A DNA stretch of 64,000 nucleotides from an uncultured Thalassotalea sp. (GTDB taxonomy: Bacteria > Pseudomonadota > Gammaproteobacteria > Enterobacterales > Alteromonadaceae): positions 114,460 through 178,459 of the forward strand of contig CANMZP010000005.1 in NCBI GenBank assembly GCA_947502355.1, in the 5' to 3' direction. The notes under the pieces are model-generated. The model did no database searches. It was not told the DNA's origin and saw only the letters and a program-made list of their open reading frames with translations. Shown here piece after piece: positions 18,847-28,857 of the stretch; the first letter of the stretch is position 1, and every line of letters begins with the position of its first letter. The position numbers and the translations under genes were made by a program.

Positions 18847-19623
18847 TTGAAGAGTAAAACACGACAAATTGTTCTGCACAGAGCCTATTTGTTGCATTCA
18901 AGACCCTACCGGGATAGCAGCGTACTCGTTGACTTGCTCAGTGAAGAGCATGGGCACGTTAGTGCCATTGCTTATGTCGGCAAAGGCAAAAAATCAAATA
19001 AAAAAGGGTTGTTACAACCCTTTTCTTGTTTGGATGTTGAGTTAAAAGGTCAGCATGATCTGAAAACCTTATCGCAAGTTCAACAAGCACAAAAATCCCT
19101 ACCATTATCTGGGCACCACCTGTTTAGTGGCTTTTATATGAATGAGCTAATGGTTCGTTTATTGCCGGAAAACATTCCTTGTGAGATGCTATTTTATCTT
19201 TACCAAACCTCAATTCAAGCGTTAAATGAACAGCAAGAGATCGAACCCATATTACGCCGTTTTGAAATGCGTTTATTGGAAGAGTTAGGCTTATCGTTAG
19301 ACTTTTCAGTGCTTGAACATGACCCAAGCTGTTTAGCGAATATGATTGAAGATGTCGAGCATGGCGACTATGAACACCCGAATATTGCAACCATTAACGG
19401 CAAGTGGCAATTTATTCCACAATACGGTTTTGTTGCCGCACAAATCGGTGTAAATTATCCTCACTATGATCAGGACGATTTACAAAAAATAGCCAATGAT
19501 GACTTAACCGATAAAAAAGCATTATTAACGTTTAAACGACTAATGCGACAAGTATTACAAGTGTATTTAGGCAATAAACCTTTGCACAGCAGAAAACTAT
19601 TTACCAATCATTACGCCAGTTAA
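18847..19623 (+). CDS. recO: DNA repair protein RecO
   Basis: Loads RecA onto SSB-coated gaps together with RecR and RecF. The N-terminal OB-fold begins [19 protein letters not shown], as expected. The zinc-ribbon cysteines of some RecO proteins are not evident, as in many gammaproteobacteria. TTG at 18847 is the only suitable start near the conserved N-terminus, and an AGGGTAGG purine stretch precedes it. Confidence 0.9.
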   Translation: MKSKTRQIVLHRAYLLHSRPYRDSSVLVDLLSEEHGHVSAIAYVGKGKKSNKKGLLQPFSCLDVELKGQHDLKTLSQVQQAQKSLPLSGHHLFSGFYMNELMVRLLPENIPCEMLFYLYQTSIQALNEQQEIEPILRRFEMRLLEELGLSLDFSVLEHDPSCLANMIEDVEHGDYEHPNIATINGKWQFIPQYGFVAAQIGVNYPHYDQDDLQKIANDDLTDKKALLTFKRLMRQVLQVYLGNKPLHSRKLFTNHYAS

Positions 19624-19655
19624 TTATGGCAATGAACAAGTTAGAGAGAACAAAA

Positions 19656-20390
19656 ATGAATGATATTTTATTAGGCGTAAACGTTGATCACATTGCAACT
19701 CTGCGTCAAGCCCGTGGCACAACGTATCCGGATCCAGCACATGCAGCCAGCGTTGCTGAACATGCCGGTGCCGATGGCATCACCATTCATTTACGTGAAG
19801 ATCGTCGCCACATCAGTGATCGCGACGTACGTGTTATGGCCCACACCATTCAATCAAGAATGAACCTAGAAATGGCCGTTACCGAAGAGATGATAGGCAT
19901 TGCTTGTGAAGTAAAACCAGCCTTTGTGTGTTTGGTTCCTGAAAAACGTGAAGAATTAACCACAGAAGGCGGCTTAGACGTTGCCGGACAATTAGATAAA
20001 GTCACCGATGCGGTAATGCGTTTGGCCAAAGAAGGCATTCAAGTTAGTCTATTTATTGACGCCGATAAAACACAAATTGATGCAGCCAAAGCAACGGGTG
20101 CGCCATTTATTGAAATTCACACGGGTTGTTATGCTGATGCAAAAACCGAAAGCGAGCAACTTGAAGAGCTTGAACGCGTAAAAGTCGGTGTTGAACATGC
20201 AGCGAACATTGGCTTAAAGGTCAATGCTGGGCATGGTTTGAATTACTTTAATGTAAAACCTATTGCCGCCATTAAAGACATTATTGAGCTCAATATTGGC
20301 CACGCTATTATCGCCCGTGCGGCAATTGATGGCCTGGATACGGCGGTGCGTGATATGAAGCGTTTAATGATTGAAGCCCGAGGCCTTTAA
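19656..20390 (+). CDS. pdxJ: Pyridoxine 5'-phosphate synthase
   Basis: A TIM-barrel enzyme that condenses 1-deoxyxylulose 5-phosphate with 3-amino-1-hydroxyacetone phosphate in vitamin B6 synthesis. Signatures [28 protein letters not shown] and [12 protein letters not shown] are present. I chose ATG 19656, which gives 244 aa like E. coli PdxJ and has AGAGAG upstream. The frame also opens at 19626. Usual recO-pdxJ-acpS order. Confidence 0.94.
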   Translation: MNDILLGVNVDHIATLRQARGTTYPDPAHAASVAEHAGADGITIHLREDRRHISDRDVRVMAHTIQSRMNLEMAVTEEMIGIACEVKPAFVCLVPEKREELTTEGGLDVAGQLDKVTDAVMRLAKEGIQVSLFIDADKTQIDAAKATGAPFIEIHTGCYADAKTESEQLEELERVKVGVEHAANIGLKVNAGHGLNYFNVKPIAAIKDIIELNIGHAIIARAAIDGLDTAVRDMKRLMIEARGL

Positions 20391-20468
20391 TAGGCCATCA
20401 CGCTAATAATAAGAGCTCAAGACCCTAGAAGTTCAACACCTTAGACATCGATAAGAAGAGGAAAGGTT

Positions 20469-20849
20469 ATGCCGGTATTAGGAATAGGAAATGATATTGT
20501 TCAAATCAGTCGCATTGCCAATATGCCGGATAATGCCCGTTTACGCTTAGCTAAACGGGTTCTAACGCCTCGTGAGCTAGAGTATTACCAACAAATCAAA
20601 CAAAATGAGCGCTACTTGGCAAAACGCTGGGCTGGAAAAGAAGCTGCAGCAAAAGCCTTAGGACGCGGCATTGCCGATGGCGTATCTTTTCAGCATTTCG
20701 ATATTGTCTCGCTTGATTCGGGTCAGCCGGTACTCGAAATTTCCGGTAGGGCGCTAGAAATCGCCGAGCAAATGCAAGCCAGTCACTGGCATATTGCCCT
20801 GTCTGATGAGCAAGAATATGCCGTGGCTTTTGTCGTTATTTCAAACTAA
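20469..20849 (+). CDS. acpS: Holo-[acyl-carrier-protein] synthase
   Basis: Transfers 4'-phosphopantetheine from CoA to apo-ACP. Magnesium-binding motifs GIGNDIVQISRI (5-16) and KRWAGKEAAAKAL (about 55-67) are intact, and the 126-aa length is standard. A GAGGAAAGG ribosome site precedes the ATG. Last gene of the block starting at rpoE/lepA. Confidence 0.95.
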   Translation: MPVLGIGNDIVQISRIANMPDNARLRLAKRVLTPRELEYYQQIKQNERYLAKRWAGKEAAAKALGRGIADGVSFQHFDIVSLDSGQPVLEISGRALEIAEQMQASHWHIALSDEQEYAVAFVVISN

Positions 20850-20928
20850 GTCACTCGGTTTACATCATAAGGTGAAATACGGCCTGAAATATTTGAAAAT
20901 CAAGACACTTTCTTTCTACCAAAACTTG

Positions 20929-21060
20929 CTATAGCCGTTCTGATGCTTCATTTGCGCTAACCGCTGGGCTGAACAAATAGCCCTGAAAACACTGGCAACC
21001 ATATTCTAGTGAAATATCCAGTTGCTTTTGAGTTTCAACACCTTCAGCTACCACGTCCAT
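20929..21060 (-). pseudogene. Remnant of an EAL-domain (c-di-GMP phosphodiesterase) gene
   Basis: Read on the minus strand, this encodes about 43 residues that match the C-terminal end of an EAL domain: DVVAEGVETQKQLDI, then CQCFQGYLFSPAV, ending at a TAG stop. The frame is closed upstream by a TGA about 15 bp before the Met, so the rest of the domain, including the EAL catalytic residues, is missing. No ribosome site is seen. It is the only recognisable content of the 341-bp gap between acpS and the LysR gene. Confidence 0.8.
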
Positions 21061-21190
21061 ATGAATGTCTAATCATTTTAGGTTGGTATTGTTTATTACG
21101 TTGTTATTTATGGGTTGTGTAATGCAGTAGACTTTCATGTGTTTTCATCTACAATTGCTATTAATTTCTAATAAATAAGAATTTATTGTA

Positions 21191-22063
21191 ATGATAAATC
21201 CCGGTTGGTTAAAAACATTTTGTACCTTGGTTGAAGTCGGCCACTTCACAAAAACCTCGGAAGTGCTCTTTATGACTCAGTCGGGGGTAAGCCAGCACAT
21301 TAAAAAGCTGGAAGCCTATTTTGGTGTTGATCTTATTTTTCGAGAAGGTAAGTCGTTTTCGTTGACCGAGGCCGGGCAAACCCTTTATGAAAAAGGTGGA
21401 GAACTCTTACGACAAGGCGATGAACTCGAAAATATTCTAAAACAAGATGAAAAATATTTGGGCTTGGTTCGGCTAGCGTCCCCAGGCAGTGTCGGCTTAA
21501 AGCTCTATCCGCATTTATTAGACACTCAGCAAGAGCACCAAGGATTGGTTATTGACTACCGTTTTGCGCCAAATAAGCAAATTGAAAAAGACTTGGCCGA
21601 TCGCAAAATTGATATTGGATTGATAAGTAAAGTTTGTGATGACCCATTATTGCTAAGTGAGAAAGTGACCGATGAACCTTTGGTTTTAGTCACACCCGCA
21701 CATATTAGGAAAGTAGATTGGTCGGTGTTAATGGACTTAGGTTTTATTTCCCACCCCGATGGAAATCATCATGGGCGAATGTTACTCGCTGAAAATTTTT
21801 CTGAATTTCAGCATATGCAGCAATTTCAAAAACAGGGGTTTTCAAATCAAATCAGTTTTATTCTCGAGCCGGTAAGTCGCGGGCTCGGGTTTACGGTATT
21901 ACCATTGCATGCGGTAAACGCGTTTAATAAACCCGATTTGATAGCCATCCATTATTTGTCTAAGCCAGTTTTTGAACCCCTATATTGCTGTGTTAATCGC
22001 AATGCCTTACTGGCCAACCGAGTTAAATACATTAAATCCGTCGTGCAAGAACACTTGTCTTAA
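21191..22063 (+). CDS. LysR-family transcriptional regulator
   Basis: A 290-aa regulator with an N-terminal winged helix-turn-helix (about residues 5-64: TFCTLVEVGHFTKTSEVLF, then SGVSQHIKKLE) and a C-terminal effector-binding domain. Its target is unknown. The usual divergent neighbour is missing: upstream lies only the EAL remnant and downstream a frameshifted small gene, so the regulator may have lost its partner gene or act in trans. Confidence 0.88.
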   Translation: MINPGWLKTFCTLVEVGHFTKTSEVLFMTQSGVSQHIKKLEAYFGVDLIFREGKSFSLTEAGQTLYEKGGELLRQGDELENILKQDEKYLGLVRLASPGSVGLKLYPHLLDTQQEHQGLVIDYRFAPNKQIEKDLADRKIDIGLISKVCDDPLLLSEKVTDEPLVLVTPAHIRKVDWSVLMDLGFISHPDGNHHGRMLLAENFSEFQHMQQFQKQGFSNQISFILEPVSRGLGFTVLPLHAVNAFNKPDLIAIHYLSKPVFEPLYCCVNRNALLANRVKYIKSVVQEHLS

Positions 22064-22210
22064 ATGGTTTGTGTGCTTTCTAACTCGGCTAACCGTTGGC
22101 TTAACTCTTCATCCGGGTAACCACAACCCATATAGTTGTTGAGAGTAAAACCATTGCCAATGGGGTCATAGTGCCGCTTCTAACTGAGCTTTTTGTTTGT
22201 TGTTATTCAT
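22060..22210 (-). pseudogene. Frameshifted small gene downstream of barA
   Basis: On the minus strand an ATG opens 12 codons (MNNNKQKAQLEA). A one-base frame change near plus-strand 22174 then leads into a 37-codon frame (HYDPIGNGFTLNNYMGCG ... ELSQRLAELES) that ends at TAA. The 151-bp span is 3n+1, consistent with one extra or two missing bases. Composition looks protein-like, but I do not recognise the family. A sequencing error is possible. The tail overlaps the LysR stop codon. Confidence 0.5.
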
Positions 22211-22213
22211 CGT

Positions 22214-25021
22214 TTATTTCTTAAGTAATTTGTCAAAATGCAACTCGTTAAAAAAGGCTTTTGAGCCCTCAACGACTTTATCGATTTCATCAAACAATTC
22301 AAATAACTCGGGTTCAAGATCATACAAGGTATGGTTTTGCTTGATTTGGGTTTCGATGTGTTTGCTGATTTTTTCAAGCCCCGGTACGCCATTGTAACAA
22401 CACGCACCATTAAGTTTATGAATGGTGGCACTCATACTCGGCAGGTTTTCCTGTTTAATGGCATGTTGAAGCGTTTCTTGGGTTTCGGGTAATGAATCGA
22501 CCAACATAACCAACATCTCGGCAGCCAGCTTTGGACGGTTTCCAGAACGCTGCAGGGCAAGTTTCCAGTCGAAAACCGAATTGTTGCTCGATTCATTGGT
22601 TAGGAAATAAAACTGATCATTAAGGCCTGCCTTATTGTCTTTGGCCAATTCAGCAATACCACTGTGTTCAAATAAGAAATGAGTAAGCAAGGTTTCATCA
22701 ATAGGTTTGGTCATGTACGCATCAAAACCGGTGTTCAGTAATTTCTCCTTTTCACCTGGCATGGCATGTGCAGTGACGGCGATAATATCGGTTTGACTGT
22801 TTAGTGAGTCATTTTTGATCTCTTGCAAAGCCGTAATGCCATCCATAATCGGCATTTGAATGTCCATAAAGATCAATGCATAGGTTTCTTTACGACACAT
22901 TTCTAGTGCTTGTAAGCCATTTTTTGCCAGACAGACCTGCTCAACATGCTCAGATAACAACGTGGAAATCAATTTTAAATTTGCCAGGTTATCATCAACC
23001 GCCAATACCTTGATGGGCAGTAATTGATTTTCTAAATTTGGTTGGCTAAGGGCCGGGATAATTCTGCCAGTCTGTTTTTTAGATGAAGACAAACAATTAA
23101 TTAAGTTGTTGGCCATCAAAGGTTTGGTAATACACGAACGAGCACCGGATGCCATAAAGGTTTCTTTAAGACTCAATGAATTATTATTAATAGCAAGATG
23201 AACCTCAGGAACTGAATCGATTAACTGCTTGACCTCTTGTTTAATGTCGTCAATATTACTTGGCGTTACACGGCTGCCAAGCAGGGCGATGTCAAATTGT
23301 TGCTGTGCCAATTTTTGCTGCATTTGATCAAAGCTATTCACGGCACAAACGTTCATTTTCCAATGGCGCATTAAATTAACCGTGGCGGTTTGTGCACGAA
23401 TATTAGGTTCACAATAAATAATGGACTGATTTTCAAGGGCTATAGGGTCAACCATATTATCGATTGGTAACTGGTTTACTTCACATTGGAATGACGCCCA
23501 AAAGGTCGAGCCGGTATTAATTTTAGTGGTAAAGCCAACATCTCCGCCCATTTCATTGGCCAGACGTTTCGCTATGATAAGCCCCAGACCTGTACCGCCG
23601 TATAACCGGGTAATGCTGTTGTCTGCTTGTCCAAAGGCTTCAAATAAGCTCTGCTGGTTATCTTCGGTGATGCCAATACCAGAGTCAGACACCGAACAGG
23701 TAAGCTGAATTTTGGAATCCGCTAAAATTTCAAATTCAATGTCCAAATCAACAAAGCCTTCTTGCGTAAATTTAATGGCATTGCCTAATAAGTTGGTAAT
23801 GATCTGTTTAATACGCATCGCATCACCAATCAATGAATTTGGAATTTGCGGATTAATATTCACGGAAAACGCCAAGTTTTTTTGATGGGCTTGCGGGGCT
23901 AATAGGGTAACAACTTCTTCAATGGAGCCTTGTAAACTAAACGGGATAGACTCGATTATCATCCGCCCCGAGTCGAGTTTTGAAAAGTCGAGAATATCGT
24001 TAATGATCTCCAATAAGTTATTGGCAGAGCCTTCAATGGTCGCTAAAAATTCTCGTTGATTATCACTAAGCGGTGTTTTGAGCACTTGTTTGGTAAAACC
24101 TAAGACGCCATTGAGTGGGGTACGTAATTCATGACTCATATTGGCCAAAAATTCCGATTTTACTCGGCTTGCTTCTTGGGCTTTGCGTCTTGATAAATCC
24201 AGCTCCACGTTTTGTGCTTCAAACCTTTCTAAGTTTTCCCGCAAATCCAATGTGGCTTGATCGATATTTTCTTCTAAATCCTGTTGATAGTCTTCGATGG
24301 CTTGCGCCATGTTATTGATCCCCATCCGCAATTGTTCAATTTCACCTTCGCTGACGGTTTTTACGCGGGCACTAAGGATCCCTTCCCTAATATTGAGTAC
24401 CACATCGTTCATTTCGGCAATGGGCTTGGACATAATATGAATCAGTTTACGGGCTAAAAGCGAGGAAATTATGATGGTCATTAACACCATCAATAAAGAC
24501 GTAAAAATCATGTTTTGCTGATTAATACTTAAATTTTCTTTATTAACAATGATCTGTACATAGCCATAAAACTTATCAAACGAGGGGAGGTTTGCTTTTG
24601 GTGGTACTTGCAATTCAATCGGGTAAATAAGACGAAACTCATTACCGCTATCGATAAATTCCCGCGACTGACTACGGATCTCAGATATTGGTAACTGATA
24701 CTTTTCAGAAGAAAAACGTTGTGAGGTATCCACCAGGGTTTTATTTCTGGGGTTAAATACCATGATCGCATTAATAAATTCGGAATTGTCTCGATGTAAA
24801 GTATTAGCCAGTCGGGTTAATCCGACAAAATTATTATTATCAACCGCATAGCCTGTTGATTGGGCGATGGCTTCGGCGATAATTTGGGCGTTATTCTGAA
24901 CTTCCTGCTCGAGATCATTGACCCGGGCATAAGAATAAAAAACCGCCAAAGTTAGGCCAATAGCCGTTGTTGGAAAGAGGGTCAGAAATAAAACCCATTC
25001 GCGCAGTGTCACTTTGTTCAT
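22214..25021 (-). CDS. barA: Hybrid sensor histidine kinase BarA
   Basis: A tripartite sensor kinase that phosphorylates the UvrY/GacA response regulator and so controls the Csr system. From this start (935 aa) it has an N-terminal membrane helix, a periplasmic sensor, a second helix, a HAMP linker, a HisKA domain (FLANMSHELRTPLNG), an HATPase, a degenerate receiver, a true receiver (AVDDNLANLK ... MDIQMPIMDG) and an HPt domain (IHKLNGACCYNG). ATG 25021 matches the E. coli N-terminus (MNKVTLREW). The frame extends 40 codons further upstream without similarity. Divergent from rlmD, the usual order. Confidence 0.93.
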   Translation of the reverse strand: MNKVTLREWVLFLTLFPTTAIGLTLAVFYSYARVNDLEQEVQNNAQIIAEAIAQSTGYAVDNNNFVGLTRLANTLHRDNSEFINAIMVFNPRNKTLVDTSQRFSSEKYQLPISEIRSQSREFIDSGNEFRLIYPIELQVPPKANLPSFDKFYGYVQIIVNKENLSINQQNMIFTSLLMVLMTIIISSLLARKLIHIMSKPIAEMNDVVLNIREGILSARVKTVSEGEIEQLRMGINNMAQAIEDYQQDLEENIDQATLDLRENLERFEAQNVELDLSRRKAQEASRVKSEFLANMSHELRTPLNGVLGFTKQVLKTPLSDNQREFLATIEGSANNLLEIINDILDFSKLDSGRMIIESIPFSLQGSIEEVVTLLAPQAHQKNLAFSVNINPQIPNSLIGDAMRIKQIITNLLGNAIKFTQEGFVDLDIEFEILADSKIQLTCSVSDSGIGITEDNQQSLFEAFGQADNSITRLYGGTGLGLIIAKRLANEMGGDVGFTTKINTGSTFWASFQCEVNQLPIDNMVDPIALENQSIIYCEPNIRAQTATVNLMRHWKMNVCAVNSFDQMQQKLAQQQFDIALLGSRVTPSNIDDIKQEVKQLIDSVPEVHLAINNNSLSLKETFMASGARSCITKPLMANNLINCLSSSKKQTGRIIPALSQPNLENQLLPIKVLAVDDNLANLKLISTLLSEHVEQVCLAKNGLQALEMCRKETYALIFMDIQMPIMDGITALQEIKNDSLNSQTDIIAVTAHAMPGEKEKLLNTGFDAYMTKPIDETLLTHFLFEHSGIAELAKDNKAGLNDQFYFLTNESSNNSVFDWKLALQRSGNRPKLAAEMLVMLVDSLPETQETLQHAIKQENLPSMSATIHKLNGACCYNGVPGLEKISKHIETQIKQNHTLYDLEPELFELFDEIDKVVEGSKAFFNELHFDKLLKK

Positions 25022-25146
25022 GTTCGAACCTAAATTCGTGTTATTATTAAGCTTATACTCTGTCCGAATGAAAACTACAGAGTAGAGCAAGATGCGACAA
25101 ACGCGCAATATCATTTCATCTACCAATATTACAGAGCTCAAGAAAA

Positions 25147-26469
25147 ATGGCCAACTTTTTTAAACCTCAGGCTAAAAAAACTCACCTTAATAAAACAACA
25201 ACAATCGATATTCAACGCCTTGATATGAATGGCGATGGGGTAGGGCATTGGCATAACAAACCGGTGTTTGTGGCCGGGGTACTGCCAACAGAGACGGTTG
25301 AGGTAAAAATTATTGAAGAAAAAGCCAAGTATTTTCGCGGTAAAGCTCAAAAAGTAAGTAAAGTAAGTGCGTTACGAGAAAAACCTCGTTGTGCTCACTT
25401 TTATCAATGCGGTGGCTGTGATTTGCAACATATGCAAGAAGAGCAGCAATTAGCTTTTAAACAGCAAAAAGTTGCTGATTTATTTCGTCGTAATGCCCAA
25501 CTTGAGTCTTTGCCGTGGTGTGAGCCATTAACCTCAGCGCCATGGCATTACCGCAGAAAAGCCCGCATCGGGGTACAATACAACAAATTAAATGAGTCAA
25601 TTATTGGCTTTCGACGAAAAAACTCCAATACCTTAACCGACATTAAACAGTGCCCGATCTTACCGGAAATATTTAGTAGCGAATTTGCTGAGTTTAAACA
25701 GCTTATCGATGGCTTTAAAACAAAGCGTGCAATTTCACATATTGAAGTCATTGATGCCGACCAACCAAGGGTTATCTTCAGAGAGCTCAATTCTTTGAGC
25801 AAAACCGATAGGCAGACGGTGCAGCGCTTTAGCCAAAACAAGCCTTATCAACTGATCTTACAAAATGATCAAGGCTTAAAAACACTGTCGGGTAGCGCGC
25901 CTGAGATGTTAAGTTATCAGGTTAACAATTGTCAGCTGAACTTTGCCGAGTCAGATTTTGTCCAAGTCAATGAACAGCTTAATCAGGTGATGATTGACCA
26001 AGCCATTGACTGGTTATCCTTATCCCCTGAAGACAGAGTAGCGGATTTATTCTGTGGGTTGGGAAATTTTAGTTTACCAATGGCGAAAAAGGTGGATGCA
26101 CTTATTGGTGTAGAAGGGGTTGAGGAAATGGTGAAAAGAGCGGAGCACAACGCTGCATTGAATGCTCTAACCAATACCCATTTTTTCCAAGCCGATTTAA
26201 ATGCTGAAAAAGCCCAATGGCCTTGGTGGGACAGCAAAACCAATAAGGTCTTAATTGACCCCGCTAGAGCCGGGGCCTTAAATGCGGTAAAAAATATTGC
26301 CGATACAAAGGTAAAAACGTTACTCTATATATCTTGCGATCCAGCGACCATGAGCCGTGATGCCGGTGTGTTATTAGGTGCTGGTTTTACCTTGCAAAAA
26401 TTGGCCATTATGGATATGTTTGCTCAGACTCGCCATGTTGAGGCGATGGGCCTTTTTATTCGGCAATAA
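25147..26469 (+). CDS. rlmD: 23S rRNA (uracil-1939-C5)-methyltransferase
   Basis: An S-adenosylmethionine-dependent enzyme, formerly RumA. An N-terminal TRAM domain is followed by the [4Fe-4S] cysteine motif (Cys82, Cys88, Cys91 in CAHFYQCGGC). The methyltransferase domain has DLFCGLGNFSLP, and the catalytic-Cys region is YISCDPATMSRD. Length 440 aa is normal. Sits between barA and relA as in E. coli. Confidence 0.95.
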   Translation: MANFFKPQAKKTHLNKTTTIDIQRLDMNGDGVGHWHNKPVFVAGVLPTETVEVKIIEEKAKYFRGKAQKVSKVSALREKPRCAHFYQCGGCDLQHMQEEQQLAFKQQKVADLFRRNAQLESLPWCEPLTSAPWHYRRKARIGVQYNKLNESIIGFRRKNSNTLTDIKQCPILPEIFSSEFAEFKQLIDGFKTKRAISHIEVIDADQPRVIFRELNSLSKTDRQTVQRFSQNKPYQLILQNDQGLKTLSGSAPEMLSYQVNNCQLNFAESDFVQVNEQLNQVMIDQAIDWLSLSPEDRVADLFCGLGNFSLPMAKKVDALIGVEGVEEMVKRAEHNAALNALTNTHFFQADLNAEKAQWPWWDSKTNKVLIDPARAGALNAVKNIADTKVKTLLYISCDPATMSRDAGVLLGAGFTLQKLAIMDMFAQTRHVEAMGLFIRQ

Positions 26470-26499
26470 TTGCCAGGAACAAAAGGAAGCGCCTGGTAA

Positions 26500-26553
26500 T
26501 ACCAAACCCATTAAATTATCTCCAAGTGGGCAAAAACTTAGTGGGATTGGCAT
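26500..26553 (+). repeat. Dispersed imperfect inverted repeat (second copy)
   Basis: TAATACCAAACCCA at the left end and TGGGATTGGCATAAG at the right end form an imperfect inverted repeat, with ACTTAGTGGGATT inside. The same pieces occur in the ygfX-nadB gap (9537-9571). The short, non-coding, palindromic character suggests a small repetitive element. Confidence 0.5.
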
Positions 26554-26654
26554 AAGTGTCTGGGAAACGCCCTTTAAATGTTAATAACCGAAACAACAAT
26601 AAAAATTTACCGTGGAAAGCACTCCCCACGTTTACTAAATAGGTAGTTAGTAAT

Positions 26655-28853
26655 ATGGTTTCAGTGAGAAAGTCTCACCAAATGACAGCAGAAAGTTTTG
26701 ACGCTTGGCTTAAATCGCTCAATGTTAGTGATAAAAAAATGCAGGCGATTGAGCAGATGTGGGCAACACTGCAACCCTTGTTTGCACAGCACCAAGGTGA
26801 GCGCGATAAGGCCATGGAAATGGTTGAAATTCTGGCCGGCTTAAATATGGATGCCGAGTCTTTGCAAGCTGCGGTGTTAATACCTCTGCTAGAGGCGCAG
26901 CAAATCCAGTTAGAAGACATCGAAGAGTCTTACTCCACAGGCATTTACAACCTGGTTAATGGTGTGTCTAAAATGGACGCAATTCGTAGTTTACAACAAC
27001 CGAGCGGCACCCGCTTTGCCTCAGGGCAAATTGATAATTTGCGTAAAATGCTGCTTTCCATGGTCGATGATATTCGAGCGGTGGTGATTAAACTTGCTGA
27101 GCGGGTATGTAATCTGCGCTATGTAAAAGACGTTGATGAAGAAACTCGAGTCTTAACCGCCAAAGAAACCGCAAGCATTTATGCGCCACTTGCCAACCGT
27201 CTTGGGATTGGGCAGTTAAAGTGGGAGCTGGAAGATATTTCTTTCCGTTATTTACACCCAAACACCTATAAGCGCATTGCCAAATTACTCGATGAAAAGC
27301 GTCTGGATCGTGAACAATACATGACCGACTTTGTCGCCTCGATTCAAAGCAAACTCGATGAGCTGAATATAAAAGGCACGGTATACGGTCGTCCCAAACA
27401 CATATACAGCATCTGGAAAAAGATGCAGAAAAAGCACCTCGACTTCGAGCAGTTATTTGATGTACGAGCGATGCGTATTATTGTGGACCAGTTACAAGAT
27501 TGTTATGGCGCTTTAGGCATCGTACATACCAACTGGAAGCACCTGCCAAGCGAGTTTGATGACTATGTCGCGACGCCTAAACCCAATGGGTATCAATCGA
27601 TACACACGGTGGTATTGGGGCCAGAAGGCAAGCCAGTTGAAGTACAAATTAGAACCCAACAAATGCATGATGATGCCGAGTTAGGTGTTGCTGCCCACTG
27701 GCGTTATAAAGAGGGCAGCGGCAGCAGTCGCAGTGGTGGCTTTGATGAAAAAATTAATTGGTTAAGAAAACTTCTGCAATGGCAGGAAGATGTTTCTGGC
27801 TCGGATGAACTGGTTGATGAAATTCGCAATGAGGTATTTGAAGACCGAATTTACGTGTTTACCCCAAATGGTGATGTGATTGACTTACCAAATGGCTCAA
27901 CGCCACTCGATTTTGCTTACTACATTCATACCAATGTTGGGCATTGTTGTATTGGTGCAAAAGTCGACGGTCGAATTGTGCCATTTACCTATAAGCTCAA
28001 TACCGGTGAACAGCTGGAAATTTTGACCAGCAAAAAGCCGAACCCAAGTCGTGATTGGGTAAACCCTAGTTTAGGCTACCTACATAGCGCTCGAGCTCGC
28101 TCGAAAGTGCAAAGTTTTTTCAAGCAACTTGATAAAGACAAACACATTCAATCAGGTAAAGAAATTCTCGAATCCGAATTAACCAAAAATCATTATAAAG
28201 ATGTGGATTTATCGATTGTTTTTCATCGCTTTAAAGTGAATAACCTAACCGAGCTTTACGCGGCGATTGGCAATGGTCACGTCAAAGTCATGCCGGTGAT
28301 GAATCAAATTAAATTTGAGCTTGATAAACTCAAACCGGAAGCAGAAATTGATCCGAAATTGGTTATTCGTCAACATACCGAAAAGCAGCATGTAGATAAT
28401 AATGGCATTACCGTGTCTGGTGTGGGGAATTTGCTAACCCATATGGCCAATTGTTGTAAACCCGTACAAGGGGATACCATTAATGGCTTTATTACTCAGG
28501 GGCGTGGGATCTCAGTACATAGAGCGGACTGTGATCAATTACTTAATTCATTAAAACAAAGCCCGGAACGTCAGGTCGAAGTGCAATGGGGACTTGATAG
28601 CAGTTATCAAAAATATCAAGTATCCATCCAAGTGGTGACCACTGACAGACAAGGGGTTTTGCGTGATGTCACAACCGTTATTGCCAATGAAAAAATCAAT
28701 GTAATCGACATGTCCTCAAAGTCCGATACCAAAAATCGACAGAGTGTTATGAGCTTTGTTATTGAAGTGCCAAACGGTGAGGTGTTAGAGCGGATCATGA
28801 ATAAAATCTCGCAAATTGATGATGTATTAACAGCACATCGACAAAGAGATTAA
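26655..28853 (+). CDS. relA: GTP pyrophosphokinase RelA
   Basis: A ribosome-associated (p)ppGpp synthetase of the stringent response, 732 aa. The N-terminal hydrolase domain lacks the His-Asp pair (VLIPLLEAQQ in its place), which marks RelA rather than SpoT. The synthetase domain has GRPKHIYSIWKKM and NGYQSIHT, followed by a TGS domain, a Cys-containing region (MANCCKPVQGD) and a C-terminal ACT domain. Usual rlmD-relA-mazG order, 4 bp before mazG. Confidence 0.96.
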   Translation: MVSVRKSHQMTAESFDAWLKSLNVSDKKMQAIEQMWATLQPLFAQHQGERDKAMEMVEILAGLNMDAESLQAAVLIPLLEAQQIQLEDIEESYSTGIYNLVNGVSKMDAIRSLQQPSGTRFASGQIDNLRKMLLSMVDDIRAVVIKLAERVCNLRYVKDVDEETRVLTAKETASIYAPLANRLGIGQLKWELEDISFRYLHPNTYKRIAKLLDEKRLDREQYMTDFVASIQSKLDELNIKGTVYGRPKHIYSIWKKMQKKHLDFEQLFDVRAMRIIVDQLQDCYGALGIVHTNWKHLPSEFDDYVATPKPNGYQSIHTVVLGPEGKPVEVQIRTQQMHDDAELGVAAHWRYKEGSGSSRSGGFDEKINWLRKLLQWQEDVSGSDELVDEIRNEVFEDRIYVFTPNGDVIDLPNGSTPLDFAYYIHTNVGHCCIGAKVDGRIVPFTYKLNTGEQLEILTSKKPNPSRDWVNPSLGYLHSARARSKVQSFFKQLDKDKHIQSGKEILESELTKNHYKDVDLSIVFHRFKVNNLTELYAAIGNGHVKVMPVMNQIKFELDKLKPEAEIDPKLVIRQHTEKQHVDNNGITVSGVGNLLTHMANCCKPVQGDTINGFITQGRGISVHRADCDQLLNSLKQSPERQVEVQWGLDSSYQKYQVSIQVVTTDRQGVLRDVTTVIANEKINVIDMSSKSDTKNRQSVMSFVIEVPNGEVLERIMNKISQIDDVLTAHRQRD

Positions 28854-28857
28854 TTAC

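Noticed and set aside
25022..25141. Forty-codon N-terminal extension of barA
   Set aside because: No similarity to BarA, and it would overlap the divergent rlmD promoter; ATG 25021 fits the family.
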